Shown: positions 10,553-19,992, counted from the stretch's first letter. The stretch is DNA of 64,000 nucleotides from Anaeromyxobacter terrae (GCF_022690685.1 NZ_JALCYY010000011.1:62001-126000); one strand, 5' to 3'. The notes: generated by a model not told the origin, from the letters alone. Translations and numbers: made by a program.

Positions 10553-12005
10553 CCGCGAGGAGCGGCGCGATCGCGCGCCAGGTCTCGCGCAGCCGCCGGC
10601 ACCAGCCGAGCGAGGCGCGGACGAAGGCGATCGCCTCGGCCGGCCTGCGGAGCGCGGCCGAGAGCGTGCGGGCGAGGTGGCCGCCGCGGGCGAGCCCGCG
10701 CGCCGAGAGCGCGGCCGCGATGCATCGGGCGACGGGCGGGAGCGGCGCCGCCGGCGTGTCGGTCACGACGCGGAGCACCGAGAACGGGAGGCCCGCCTCC
10801 GCGGCGATGCGGGCGAGCGCGGCGGACTCCATGTCGCCCACGACGGGCGGCTGGAGCCCCTGGCCGGCCGCGGCGAGCACCTCCGCAGCGGAGAGGAGCT
10901 CGACCGGACGCGCCGCGGGCGCGAGCCGCAGCAGCTCCGGAGGCAGCTCCAGCGGCGCGCGCTCCCCGTCGGCGAGCCGGTGCAGCGCCCGCGCGGTCAC
11001 GACCGCGCCCACCTCGAGCCCCAGCGAGAGCGCGCCCGCGAACCCGGACGACACGACGAGCGAAGGCCGGGGCCCGCGCGCGAGCCGCGCGGCGAGCGCC
11101 GCCGCGGCGCGCTCCGGTCCGACGCCGGTGCGGAGCACCTCGATCCCGCTCGCGCCCGCGTCCGCGCTCCCGCGGCGGCAGGCCGCCGCCTCGGCGAAGG
11201 TCGCGGCGCAGACGACGATGCCCGCCGCGCGGGGGCGCGCGCGGAGCCGCAGCGCCACCGCAGCGAGGGTGATGGCGGACACCGCCCCGCTCGCCGCCGC
11301 GAGCCGGAGATCGCGGATCGCGATCGTCACCGCCAGGTTGAAGCCGAGGATCCCCGCGTACACCGCGTAGATCCCCGCGGTGAAGCGCGGGTGCAGCGGT
11401 CGGAACGGCCCGCGGCACCCCGGCAGCCGCGCGACGCCGCGCTGGAACACCCACGCGCTCGCCGCGCCGACGACGAACCAGCCCGCGAAGTTGGCGGCGG
11501 TCACGCCGAAGTAGAACCCGCGGTGCGGGTACTCGTAGATGCGCCCGAGGAACCACTTCTCGCCCTGCAGCGTCACGGGATCGATGACGACGTCGAGGAG
11601 CGTCATGAGGACGCCGGCGAGGAGCGGCGCCAGCGGGTGGAGGAGGCCCGGGGCGCGGCCGCGGTCGCGCTCGTCCGCGGGCGACAGGAGCGCCCCGGCG
11701 AGCGCGAGCGCGAAGTAGGAGAGGAACACGAACGAGAGCGAGTCCCAGAACGGCACGTTCGAGATCCAGAGCTCGCGCGTCCGCGTCTCGTCGAAGTAGC
11801 GGTAGGGCCCGAAGGGGAAGCCGTTGCGGGTGGAGCTGTACTCCGCGCCGAACGCCAGGAGCCAGGACGTGACCGCGAAGGCGAGCGTCCGCCGCGCGCC
11901 GAGCTGGTGGAGCGCGAACGCGAGGAAGCACGCGAAGAACGCGTACACGTAGGGGCGGTGAACGACCGTGCCCCAGAGCAGCGCCGCCGCGTCCGCGAGC
12001 GCCAT
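10512..12005 (-). CDS. Fusion of CruF-type carotenoid hydratase domain and HpnG-type nucleoside phosphorylase domain
   Basis: A single 497-residue frame with two unrelated halves. Residues 1-255 form a polytopic membrane domain of the carotenoid biosynthesis family (CruF, formerly DUF422): ALHQLGARRTLAF, GAEYSSTRNGFPFGPYRYF, MTLLDVVIDPVTL and FYFGVTAANFAGWFVVG. Residues about 260-497 resemble the hopanoid-associated phosphorylase HpnG: IVVCAATFAEAAA, VVSSGFAGALSLGLEVGAVV and VVGDMESAALARIAAEAGLP. HpnG releases adenine from adenosylhopane, the product of HpnH, whose gene is in the same operon. CruF enzymes hydrate carotenoid ends. The gene starts seven bases after the shc stop and is last in the operon. 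No frameshift or stop lies at the junction. Confidence 0.82.
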   Translation of the reverse strand: MALADAAALLWGTVVHRPYVYAFFACFLAFALHQLGARRTLAFAVTSWLLAFGAEYSSTRNGFPFGPYRYFDETRTRELWISNVPFWDSLSFVFLSYFALALAGALLSPADERDRGRAPGLLHPLAPLLAGVLMTLLDVVIDPVTLQGEKWFLGRIYEYPHRGFYFGVTAANFAGWFVVGAASAWVFQRGVARLPGCRGPFRPLHPRFTAGIYAVYAGILGFNLAVTIAIRDLRLAAASGAVSAITLAAVALRLRARPRAAGIVVCAATFAEAAACRRGSADAGASGIEVLRTGVGPERAAAALAARLARGPRPSLVVSSGFAGALSLGLEVGAVVTARALHRLADGERAPLELPPELLRLAPAARPVELLSAAEVLAAAGQGLQPPVVGDMESAALARIAAEAGLPFSVLRVVTDTPAAPLPPVARCIAAALSARGLARGGHLARTLSAALRRPAEAIAFVRASLGWCRRLRETWRAIAPLLAVTAREAEPRRSAS

Positions 12006-12012
12006 GGACGGC

Positions 12013-13977
12013 CTAGAGGCGCTCCACGAACCGGCCCAGCGCCATGAGCGGGAAGTAGTGCCGGTAGAGGTGGTAGCGCAGGTAGAAGTGGCGCGGGAAC
12101 CCGGTGCCCGTGAACGCCTCCTCGCTCCACGAGCCGACCTCCTCGCCGCCGGCGAGCTGCCGCTCCACGAGCCACGCGATGCCGCGCCGGACGGCAGCGT
12201 CCTCGCCGGAGCGGTAGGCGAGGAGCCCGATGAGTCCCCACGCCGTCTGCGAGGCGGTGGACGGGCCGCGCCCCATGGCGGCGCGGTCCGCGTAGGACTC
12301 GAGCCCCTCGCCCCAGCCGCCGTCGGCGTTCTGCACCGAGTCGAGCCAGCGGAGGGCGCGCGCGACCATCGCGTCCGAGGCGGGGACGCCCTGGCGCGCG
12401 AGGCCGGCGAGGACGTTCGACGTCCCGTACACGTAGTTCACCCCCCAGCGCCCGTAGAAGCTGCCCTCGGGCTCCTGCGCGCGCCGGAGGTAGGCGACGC
12501 CGCGCCGGCAGGCGCCGCGCAGGCGCGTGTCGTCGAGGAGGCCGAACGCCTCGAGCACCCGCCCAGTCACGTCGGGGCTCGAGGGGTCGCAGAGCGAGTC
12601 CATGTCCGAGAACGGGATCTCGTTCAGGAACAGCCTGTCGTTGTCGCGATCGAACGCGGCCCAGCCGCCGTCCCGGTTCTGCATGCTCGCGACCCAGGCC
12701 GCCGCGCGACGGACGGCGTCGCCCTCCCCCGAGGCGGGGTCCTGCTTCAGGAAGCCGATGATCACCGCGGCGGTGTCGTCCACGTCCGGATACCAGCTGT
12801 TGGCGTACTCGAACGCCCAGCCGCCCGGCGTGCCGTGCGGATCGTAGACCCTCCAGTCGCCCCAGTCGTTCGTGAGCTGCTTCCCCTCGATCCAGCGCCG
12901 CGCGGCGACGAGCCGGGGATCGGCGGGATCGGCGCCCGAGTCGAGGAGGCCGACGAGCGCGAGGATGCTGTCCCAGACCGGCGACTGACACGCCTCCACG
13001 CGGAGCCCCTCGGCGTCCGAGAAGGTGAACCGCTCGATGGCCTCGAGCCCGCGCCGGACCGGGTCCGAGTCGAGCCCGTGGCCCGCCGCGTGGAGCGCGA
13101 GGACGCCGTTCAGCATGGGCGGGAAGATGCCGGCCCAGTCCCCGCTGGCCTCCTGCCGCGCCAGGATCCACTCCTCGCAGGCGCGGAGCGCCTCCCCCCG
13201 CAGCCGCGAGAGCGGCGGCAGCCGGCGCGCGCGCTCGTGCGCGCGGAGCAGGACGTCCGCGGTGTTGAAGAGCGCCTTCCAGCCGGGGCCGTGGCGGAGC
13301 ACCGTCGCGAGGACGGACTCGCGGTAGGGCACGCGCTTGTCGGCGGGATCGAGCCAGAGGTGATCGAGCCAGGGGTTCGCGTCGGAGCGGCCGTTCGGGA
13401 GCGCGAAGACCGGCCGGTGGTGGAACAGCACGAAGAGCGGGACCATCGTCGAGCGCGCCCAGCTCGCGAGCCGGTAGGCGTTCACCGGCGCCCAGCGCGG
13501 CAGGAAGATGACCTCCGCGGGGACGATGGGGACGGCCTCCCAGGGGAAGAGCCCGAAGAGCGCGAGGTTGATGCGCGTGAAGACGCGCACCCGGGCGAGG
13601 CCCCCCGCGGCGCGGATCGCCCGCTCCGCCGCGCGGAGCCGCTCGTCCTCGCGATCGAGCCCGAGGAGCCGGAGCGCGAGGTACGCCTCGGCGGTGGTGG
13701 AGACGTCGCCGGGAAGGGTCGAGGCGATGCCGAAGCTCCCGTCCGGCTTCTGGCGGGAGCAGAGGTAGCGGACGAGCGGCCCGCGCCGCCCCGAGAGGTC
13801 GAGCCCGAGCGCCTGGCGGAGCAGGACGTACTCCGCCGTGACGGTGACGTTCGACTCGAGCTCGGCCCGCCAGTGATCGCGCCGCTGCGTGCGGTAGAGG
13901 AAGTCCTGGGCGGCGAGGGCGGCGCGCCGCGCCGCGAGCGCGAGGGCGTCCTCCGCCAGCCGGACGTGGCCGCTCAT
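12013..13977 (-). CDS. shc: Squalene-hopene cyclase
   Basis: 654 residues, near the usual length. The catalytic acid motif DVDD is at about 398-401 (within WYPDVDDTAA). QW repeats are visible as QKPDGSFG, QEASGDWAG, QNRDGGWAAF, QEPEGSFYGRWG and QNADGGWGEG. The enzyme cyclises squalene to hopene at the cytoplasmic membrane. Its ATG overlaps the stop of the upstream synthase gene by four bases (ATGA), so the two are translationally coupled. Together with HpnH, HpnA and an HpnG domain in this operon, the organism should make extended hopanoids. Confidence 0.93.
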   Translation of the reverse strand: MSGHVRLAEDALALAARRAALAAQDFLYRTQRRDHWRAELESNVTVTAEYVLLRQALGLDLSGRRGPLVRYLCSRQKPDGSFGIASTLPGDVSTTAEAYLALRLLGLDREDERLRAAERAIRAAGGLARVRVFTRINLALFGLFPWEAVPIVPAEVIFLPRWAPVNAYRLASWARSTMVPLFVLFHHRPVFALPNGRSDANPWLDHLWLDPADKRVPYRESVLATVLRHGPGWKALFNTADVLLRAHERARRLPPLSRLRGEALRACEEWILARQEASGDWAGIFPPMLNGVLALHAAGHGLDSDPVRRGLEAIERFTFSDAEGLRVEACQSPVWDSILALVGLLDSGADPADPRLVAARRWIEGKQLTNDWGDWRVYDPHGTPGGWAFEYANSWYPDVDDTAAVIIGFLKQDPASGEGDAVRRAAAWVASMQNRDGGWAAFDRDNDRLFLNEIPFSDMDSLCDPSSPDVTGRVLEAFGLLDDTRLRGACRRGVAYLRRAQEPEGSFYGRWGVNYVYGTSNVLAGLARQGVPASDAMVARALRWLDSVQNADGGWGEGLESYADRAAMGRGPSTASQTAWGLIGLLAYRSGEDAAVRRGIAWLVERQLAGGEEVGSWSEEAFTGTGFPRHFYLRYHLYRHYFPLMALGRFVERL

Positions 13978-14915
13978 TGCGCGTGGCCGTTGGTGGCGGC
14001 GAGCGAGGCGCGCCAGACCGCGCCGGGCACGAGCGCGAGCTTCTCGCTGCCCGAGAGGCTCGCCCGCCGGCGGAAGACGTCGTAGCCGTTCGCGCGGATC
14101 TTGCCGAGGATGGCGGAGTAGGCGTCCACGGCGAACTGGAACGCGAGGCGCCCGCGCGCGTCGGCGAGGAGCGGGATGAGCCCGAGGCCGCGCTCGTAGA
14201 GGCCGCGCGCCCGCGCGATCTCGAAGTCCATGAGCGCGCGGAAGCGGCCGTCCACCCGCCGCGCGGAGAGGTGGCCCTCGCCGAGGCCGAAGAGCGCCAG
14301 GTCCTCCTCTGGCAGGTAGACCCGCCCGAGCCCGAGGTCCTCGCCGACGTCGCGCAGGATGTTCGTGAGCTGCATCGCGGTGCCGAGCGTCTTCGCGTGC
14401 TCGAGCGCGTCGGTCCCCGCGCGGTAGCCGGCGACCGGGGTGATCATGAGCCCGACCGTCCCGGCGACGCGGTAGCAGTACCGCTCGAGGTCGGCGAACG
14501 TCCGGTAGCGCGCGCCGTCGAGGTCCATGAGCAGCCCGGCGACGAGATCGTCGAACGGCTCGAGGGGGATGCGGTGGCGGCGCACCGTCTCGCCGAGCGC
14601 GACGAAGCGCGGCTGCACGCTCTCCCCGAGCACGGCCCGGCGCAGCTCCTCCAGCATCCCGGCGAGCTTCGCCCGGATGCGGTCGGGCGTGTCGTCCGGC
14701 CCGGGGACGTCCACCGCGTCGTCCGCGACCCGCGCGAAGCCGTACAGCGCGGCGATGTCGCTGCCACGCTCGGGCCCGAGGAGCTTCGCCATCATGTGGA
14801 ACGTCTTCCCGTGGACGCGGAGGATGTCCCAGCACTCCGCGAGCCCGCGACGCCCCAGCTCCGCCGTGTCGGGCGTCTGCCCGCACGGCTCCGCGGTCAC
14901 TCTCACGGTGTCCAT
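13974..14915 (-). CDS. Squalene/phytoene synthase family protein (HpnD/CrtB-like)
   Basis: 313 residues of the trans-isoprenyl head-to-head synthase family. Both Asp-rich metal sites are present: the first as RVADDAVD near 82-89 and the second as LTNILRDVGEDLGLGRVYLP. The enzyme joins two prenyl diphosphates, either farnesyl diphosphate (to presqualene diphosphate or squalene) or geranylgeranyl diphosphate (to phytoene). Placement directly before shc favours a squalene role. Canonical hopanoid loci carry two such synthases (HpnC and HpnD); only one is found here. It overlaps the upstream oxidoreductase gene by 13 bases. Confidence 0.85.
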   Translation of the reverse strand: MDTVRVTAEPCGQTPDTAELGRRGLAECWDILRVHGKTFHMMAKLLGPERGSDIAALYGFARVADDAVDVPGPDDTPDRIRAKLAGMLEELRRAVLGESVQPRFVALGETVRRHRIPLEPFDDLVAGLLMDLDGARYRTFADLERYCYRVAGTVGLMITPVAGYRAGTDALEHAKTLGTAMQLTNILRDVGEDLGLGRVYLPEEDLALFGLGEGHLSARRVDGRFRALMDFEIARARGLYERGLGLIPLLADARGRLAFQFAVDAYSAILGKIRANGYDVFRRRASLSGSEKLALVPGAVWRASLAATNGHAQ

Positions 14916-16624
14916 TCGGTCCCCCCTTCGACGAGTTCCTCGTGCGCCGCGGCCGGCCGCGCGCGCGCGCGCCCGGTCCGCCGGGCGAGCCGCGCGTGGG
15001 CGCGGAGCGCGGCGATCTTCCCGGAGAGCGCGGCCGTCGGCGCCGCGCCCGGCCAGACGGTGAAGTGGCCCGCGGCATGGAAGTTCGCGAGCGGCGTCTC
15101 GACGTGCGCGAGCGGGTTCGAGAACGGGAAGTTCCTGAGGTTGAGCTCGAACCCGCAGGAGCCGCCGAAGGCGTTGCGCGTGAAGCGCACGGTGGACGGC
15201 GGCGCGCCCACGTCGAGGTGGACGACGTGCCCGGCGACCCCGGGGACGAGCCCGTCGAGCTTCTCGAGGAGCTCCGCCGCCGCCTGGCGCTTCAGCGCGC
15301 GGTACGCCGGGGGCCGGGGCGGAGGTCGCGCGGCCTCGCGGGCGGGATCGCCGGAGAGCCCCGTGCGCCAGCCGTCCTGCCAGTCGTGCCGCGTGAACGC
15401 CTGCACCACGAGGGCGGAGCTCCCCTCCGGAGCGAGCGAGGGGTCCCCGATGCCGTGCGCCGTCACCTCGAGGAAGGCGTGCCGGTGCGCGACGGGATCG
15501 GCGGGATCGATCTCGGTCCGGCAGGCGAACGAGGGGAAGTAGAAGACGTGCGGCGTGCGGAGCCGCTCGCGGAGCGCCTCGGGCGGGAGGTCGAGGCCGA
15601 GGTACACGGAGACGAGCGCGTCGGAGGAGCGCGCGCGGTCGAGGCGCGCGAGCGCGGCGGGCGAGAAGCGCTCGCGGCCCACGAGCCGGTGGACCGCGAA
15701 GCGGTAGTCGCCGGTGTACACGACCTCCTCCGCCTCGAGCCGCTCGCCGCGCCCGGTGCGCACCGCGACCGCGCGGTCGCCGCTCACGTCGAGCGCCGTG
15801 ACCGTGCGCCGGAAGAGGAACCGCACGCCGCGCTCCTCGAGCCGCGCCACCCAGCGGTCGAAGAACCCCTGCAGCCCGCCCTCCGGATACCAGTAGTCGC
15901 TCGCCCACAGGTGCCAGAACGCCGACGCCACGAACACGTTCATGCGCGTGTAGCCGCAGCCGGCGAGGAGGTCGCGCACGCCGGAGGGCGGGAGCTCGCG
16001 CTCGTACCAGGCGGCGGAGTCGTCGAGGAGCAGCGTGCGGAGATCGCGGAGGCGCCGGACGAGCACCGCGGGCGAGCGCACCGCCTCGCGCTCCAGCACC
16101 CCGAGCGCCCAGCGCGCCGTGCTCGTGGAGCTCTCGTCGCGCACGTACGGCACGCGCCCGGGGACGAACAGCCGCGAGAGCAGCGCGGAGGTCCGCTCGT
16201 GGAAGGCGAACACCCGCCCGAGCGAGGCCGCGCTCTCCGGGAACGCCCGCTGCAGCGCCCGGCTCACCGCGCCGAGCGACGTCACGTCGACGTCCACGCC
16301 CGGCATGACGAGCCGGTAGTGAGCGCGGTGGAAGCGCGCGAGATCCGCGAGCCCGTACTGCTCGAGGAGCGGGAAGACGATGCCCATGTCCTCGAACGAC
16401 TGGCAGCCGACGTCGAAGTAGAAGCCGCGCCGGCGGATGCCCCCCATGAGCCCGCCCGCCTGGTGGTCGTGCTCGAGGACGAGGACGCGGTGCCCGCGCT
16501 GGCACAGATCGGACGCGGCCACGAGCCCGGCGATCCCCGCCCCGACGACGATCGCGTCGAAGCGGCCCTCCGCCGCCTCGCGCGCCTCCCGGCGCGCGCG
16601 CGCCCTGTCGTCCGGATCGGTCAT
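14903..16624 (-). CDS. FAD-dependent phytoene-desaturase-like oxidoreductase
   Basis: 573 residues with an N-terminal dinucleotide-binding motif at about 23-55 (IVVGAGIAGLVAASDLCQRG, then VLVLEHDHQAGG). The rest follows the CrtI/CrtO/carotene-isomerase family: GFYFDVGCQSFEDMG early, YTRMNVFVASAFWHLW in the middle and a C-terminal FAD contact around NFHAAGHFTVWPGAAP. It is longer than typical hydroxysqualene oxidoreductase HpnE (about 420 residues). It may desaturate or isomerise a carotenoid, or replace HpnE in squalene formation. It sits between fni and the prenyl synthase in a tightly spaced operon. The exact substrate is open. Confidence 0.8.
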   Translation of the reverse strand: MTDPDDRARARREAREAAEGRFDAIVVGAGIAGLVAASDLCQRGHRVLVLEHDHQAGGLMGGIRRRGFYFDVGCQSFEDMGIVFPLLEQYGLADLARFHRAHYRLVMPGVDVDVTSLGAVSRALQRAFPESAASLGRVFAFHERTSALLSRLFVPGRVPYVRDESSTSTARWALGVLEREAVRSPAVLVRRLRDLRTLLLDDSAAWYERELPPSGVRDLLAGCGYTRMNVFVASAFWHLWASDYWYPEGGLQGFFDRWVARLEERGVRFLFRRTVTALDVSGDRAVAVRTGRGERLEAEEVVYTGDYRFAVHRLVGRERFSPAALARLDRARSSDALVSVYLGLDLPPEALRERLRTPHVFYFPSFACRTEIDPADPVAHRHAFLEVTAHGIGDPSLAPEGSSALVVQAFTRHDWQDGWRTGLSGDPAREAARPPPRPPAYRALKRQAAAELLEKLDGLVPGVAGHVVHLDVGAPPSTVRFTRNAFGGSCGFELNLRNFPFSNPLAHVETPLANFHAAGHFTVWPGAAPTAALSGKIAALRAHARLARRTGRARARPAAAHEELVEGGTEWTP

Positions 16625-16625
16625 G

Positions 16626-17672
16626 TCAGGGGAACGCCGTGAGATCGCGGGCGCGGGAGAGCGGGCGGTCGCGCAGCTCGGCGACGCGCGTGCAGCCGGT
16701 GAGGAACATGGCGAGCCGCAGCTCCTGGACGAGCCGCTCGAGCTCCTCGGCCGCCGCCTCGGAGGACCGCTCCGCGGCGCGCAGGAGCGGCAGCGCGAGC
16801 GCCACCGCGTCGGCCCCGAGCGCGAGCGCCTTCGCGATCTCGATCCCGTTCCGGATGCCGCCGGAGGCGATGACCACCCGATCCGGGAGCGCCGCGCGGC
16901 AGGCGGCGATGCTCTCGACGGTCGGGACGCCCCAGCGCGCGAAGGTCTCGCCGAGGCTCTTCCGCGCGGGATCGCCCGCGCGCAGGCTCTCGACCCTGGC
17001 CCAGGAGGTCCCTCCCAGGCCGCCGGTCTCCACCCCCGCCACGGGCAGGGCGGCGATCTTCCGCGCCGTCGTGCGGGAGATCCCCGCCCCGACCTCCTTC
17101 AGCAGCACGGGCACGGAGAGCTCCGGGATCACCGCGGCGAGCCTCGGCGCGAGCGCGGCGAAGCGGGTGTCGCCCTCGGGCTGGATCGCCTCCTGGAGCG
17201 GGTTCAGGTGGAAGTTGAACGCGTCGCAGCCGACCTCGGAGACGAGCCGCCTCACCTCCGGGACGCCCACGCCGAGGTTGAGCTGCACCGCGCCGAGGTT
17301 CCCGAAGAGGAGCCGCAGGTCCGGCGCGGCCTCGCGCACCGCGTAGCTGTCGCGGCTGGCCGGGTCCTGGAGCATGCGCCGCTGCGACCCGAGCGCGAAC
17401 GCGACGCCGCAGCGCTCCGCGGCGCGCGCGAGGCGCCGGTTCACCTCGCCCGCGCGCGGCGTCCCCCCCGTCATCGCGCCGACCACGATGGGCGCGGCGA
17501 GCTTCTTCCCGAGGAGCTCCACGTCCGTCCGCACCGCCGCGAGATCCACCTCCGGCAGCGCGTCGTGATCGAAGCGCAGCGCGGCGAACCCGGTCGCGTC
17601 GCCGCCCGGGAGCTCGACCTCCTCCGAGAGGCACAGGGCGAGGTGACTGTCCTTCCGCTCGGCGATGGACAT
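16626..17672 (-). CDS. fni: Isopentenyl-diphosphate delta-isomerase, type 2
   Basis: 348 residues. It starts at the ATG at 17672, six bases after GAGGGAGG, rather than at a TTG two codons upstream. Type 2 IDI features are seen: RFDHDALPEVDLAAV, APIVVGAMTGG (FMN site), FALGSQRRML, NFHLNPLQEAIQPEGD and the C-terminal glycine region GGIRNGIEIAKALALGA. The flavoenzyme interconverts isopentenyl and dimethylallyl diphosphate, supplying the hopanoid/carotenoid genes that follow one base downstream. Confidence 0.92.
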   Translation of the reverse strand: MSIAERKDSHLALCLSEEVELPGGDATGFAALRFDHDALPEVDLAAVRTDVELLGKKLAAPIVVGAMTGGTPRAGEVNRRLARAAERCGVAFALGSQRRMLQDPASRDSYAVREAAPDLRLLFGNLGAVQLNLGVGVPEVRRLVSEVGCDAFNFHLNPLQEAIQPEGDTRFAALAPRLAAVIPELSVPVLLKEVGAGISRTTARKIAALPVAGVETGGLGGTSWARVESLRAGDPARKSLGETFARWGVPTVESIAACRAALPDRVVIASGGIRNGIEIAKALALGADAVALALPLLRAAERSSEAAAEELERLVQELRLAMFLTGCTRVAELRDRPLSRARDLTAFP

Positions 17673-17691
17673 CCGCAACCTCCCTCAGGTT

Positions 17692-17810
17692 CTGACGGGG
17701 GCTGCGCCCCCGCCCCGCCGAGCCAAGCTCGGCGCGCTCGTGCGCGCGACCGACTGACGCCCCACCCCGTCAGCCGGGTCCCGTGCGCCAACGCGCGCGG
17801 CTTCGCCGCG
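17692..17810. repeat. Cluster of perfect hairpins in the hpnH-fni spacer
   Basis: The 198-base spacer between hpnH and fni contains four perfect short inverted repeats: GGGGGC-TGC-GCCCCC (17697-17711), GCCGAGC-CAA-GCTCGGC (17717-17733), GCGCGC-TCGT-GCGCGC (17732-17747) and CGCGGC-TTC-GCCGCG (17796-17810). The first three are enclosed by CTGAC/GTCAG (17692-17696 and 17769-17773), extendable to CTGACGGGG/CCCCGTCAG. There is no T-tract, so this is not a standard terminator. It could be an RNA-stability or processing element or a dispersed repeat unit. Confidence 0.6.
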
Positions 17811-17870
17811 AACGCGATGGCGCCCCGGCGGACTCGCTTCGCTCGTCGGCTGCTCCCAGACCATGATCCC

Positions 17871-18881
17871 TCAGCGCATGAGCGACCGCACGGAGCGGAC
17901 GACGTTCCCGACGGTCGCCATCGAGTCCTGCACGGCGGAGGGCTCGTAGCCCGAGTGCACCATGCAGTCCGCGCAGCGCGGGTGGCGCCCGGCCCCGAAG
18001 CGCTCCCACTCGGTGGTCTCCATGAGCTCCGCGAAGGTCTTCGCGTGGCCGCCCTCCGCGAACAGGTAGCAGGGGCGCTGCCAGCCGAGGACGCTGTAGT
18101 TCGGGCTGCCCCACGGCGTGCACTGGTAGTCGCGGAGGCCGGCGAGGAAGTCGAGGTAGAACGGCGAGTGGTTGAAGCGCCAGCCGCGCTCGCGCGCGGG
18201 CGCGAGCACGCGGCGGAAGAGCGCGCGCGTCTCGTCACGGCGCAGGAAGTGCTGCTGGTCCGGCGCCCGCTCGTAGCCGTAGCCGGGGGAGACGGTCATC
18301 CCCTCCACCCCGAGCGCCATCACCTCGTCGAAGAACCGGTGCACCTCCTCCGGGTCCTGGCCGACGAAGAGGGTCGAGTTGGTGGTGACGCGGAAGCCGC
18401 GCGCCCGCGCCGCGCGGATCACCGCGACCGCGGTCCGGTGCACGCCCGCGCGCTGCACCGACGCGTCGTGGCGCGCCTCCACGCCGTCGAGGTGCACGTT
18501 GAACGTCAGCCGCTCGTGGGGCTCGAAGAGCGCGAGCTTCTTCTCGAGCAGGATCGCGTTCGTGCACAGGTAGACGAACCGGCCCCGGTCGACGAGCCCG
18601 CGCGCGACGCGGGCGATCTCCGGGTGCAGGAGCGGCTCGCCGCCGGCGATGCTCACGACGGGCGCGCCGCACTCGTCGGACGCCGCCCAGCACTGCTCGG
18701 GCGTGAGCGAGCTCCGCAGCACGGGGTCGGGGTGCTGGATCTTCCCGCACCCGGCGCACTCGAGGTTGCAGCGGAAGAGCGGCTCCAGCATCAGCACGAG
18801 CGGGTAGCGCGTCCGACCGCGCAGCCGCTGGGCGACGATGTACCTGCCGACCGTGAGTGCCTGCTTCAGCGGGATGCCCAT
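17871..18881 (-). CDS. hpnH: Radical SAM adenosyl-hopene transferase HpnH
   Basis: 336 residues, starting [20 protein letters not shown], a close match to the HpnH N-terminus. The radical SAM cluster Cys are C38, C42 and C45 ([14 protein letters not shown]). Further family blocks are [44 protein letters not shown] and the C-terminal [18 protein letters not shown] with additional Cys. HpnH adds 5'-deoxyadenosyl to diploptene, the first step of the bacteriohopane side chain. GGAGGGG precedes the start and the frame overlaps the end of hpnA by 16 bases. The HpnG-like domain needed for the next step is in the last gene of this operon. Confidence 0.94.
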   Translation of the reverse strand: MGIPLKQALTVGRYIVAQRLRGRTRYPLVLMLEPLFRCNLECAGCGKIQHPDPVLRSSLTPEQCWAASDECGAPVVSIAGGEPLLHPEIARVARGLVDRGRFVYLCTNAILLEKKLALFEPHERLTFNVHLDGVEARHDASVQRAGVHRTAVAVIRAARARGFRVTTNSTLFVGQDPEEVHRFFDEVMALGVEGMTVSPGYGYERAPDQQHFLRRDETRALFRRVLAPARERGWRFNHSPFYLDFLAGLRDYQCTPWGSPNYSVLGWQRPCYLFAEGGHAKTFAELMETTEWERFGAGRHPRCADCMVHSGYEPSAVQDSMATVGNVVRSVRSLMR

Positions 18882-19900
18882 GCCGCCTTCCCCTCCCCGG
18901 AGCGGGGGAGGTAGCCCCGCTCCCCGAACCACGCGAGCGCGTCCTCGAAGGCGATCCGCACGGGCGTCTGCGGCAGCCCGAGCTCGCGCACCGCCTTGGC
19001 GGCGTCGAAGAACATTCGCCGGCGGGCCATGCGCACCGCCTCGAGCGCGACCGACGGCGGCCGGTGCGTGACGAGGCGCGACACCGCCGTGTCGAGGGCG
19101 CCGACCGCGAGCGCGGCGAGGTAGGGGAGGCGCACGCGCGGCGCCGGGCGGCCGAGGATCGCGCCGACCTCGGCGAGGATCTCGGCGAGCGTCATGTTCC
19201 GGTGGCCGAGGATGTAGCGCTCGCCGACGCGCCCGCGCTCCGCCGCGAGGAGGTGGCCCTCCGCGACGTCGCGCGCGTGCACCACGTTGAGGCCCGTGTC
19301 GACGAAGGCCGGGAGCCGCCCCCGCGCGAAGTCCACGAGGATCCGCCCGGTCGGGGTCGGCTTCACGTCCCACGCGCCGACCGGGGCGGACGGGTTCACC
19401 ACCACCACCGCGAGCCCGCGCGCGACGTAGGCGAGCGCCGCCCGCTCCCCGGCGAGCTTCGAGCGCTTGTAGTGGCTCGTGAGCTGGCCGCGCGCGAGAG
19501 GCGTCGTCTCGTCGCAGGGGGTGGGGAGCGCGGAGAGCCCGACGGTCCCGACCGTGGAGGTGTGCACGACGCGCTCGACGCCTTCGGCGAGGCACGCGTC
19601 CATGACGTGCACCGTGCCGTCCACGTTCGAGGCGTACAGCTCGCGCGGGTCGCGGGCCCAGAAGCGGTAGTCCGCCGCGACGTGGAACACTCTGCGGCAA
19701 CCGCGCACCGCGCGCCGCACCGCGTCGCGGTCGCGCAGGTCCCCCAGGGCGAGCTCGACCGGAAGTCCGTCGACGTTGGTGCGCGGCGAGCCGGGCCTCA
19801 CGAGCACGCGCACCTCCGCGCCGCGCTCGAGGAGGAGCCGCACGACGTTCGCCCCGACGAAGCCGGTCGCGCCCGTCACGAGCGCACGGCCGGTCATCAT
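18866..19900 (-). CDS. hpnA: Hopanoid-associated sugar epimerase HpnA
   Basis: 344 residues of the extended short-chain dehydrogenase family. The Rossmann glycine motif is [18 protein letters not shown] near residue 10. Other marks are [14 protein letters not shown], the Ser/Tyr-x3-Lys catalytic pair in [16 protein letters not shown], and [18 protein letters not shown], characteristic of HpnA. The ATG at 19900 was chosen because the motif then sits where it does in relatives; an upstream in-frame ATG at 19975 has a better ribosome site (AGGCGGA) but adds a Pro-rich stretch. It is the first gene of the hopanoid operon. Confidence 0.88.
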   Translation of the reverse strand: MMTGRALVTGATGFVGANVVRLLLERGAEVRVLVRPGSPRTNVDGLPVELALGDLRDRDAVRRAVRGCRRVFHVAADYRFWARDPRELYASNVDGTVHVMDACLAEGVERVVHTSTVGTVGLSALPTPCDETTPLARGQLTSHYKRSKLAGERAALAYVARGLAVVVVNPSAPVGAWDVKPTPTGRILVDFARGRLPAFVDTGLNVVHARDVAEGHLLAAERGRVGERYILGHRNMTLAEILAEVGAILGRPAPRVRLPYLAALAVGALDTAVSRLVTHRPPSVALEAVRMARRRMFFDAAKAVRELGLPQTPVRIAFEDALAWFGERGYLPRSGEGKAAWASR

Positions 19901-19992
19901 TCTGCGCGGCGGCGGCTCGCGCCCCCCGGGCGCCGGATCTTCCGGTGAGTCGATCCCGTCGCGCAGTCCCGCCATTCCGCCTCGCAGCGCGC

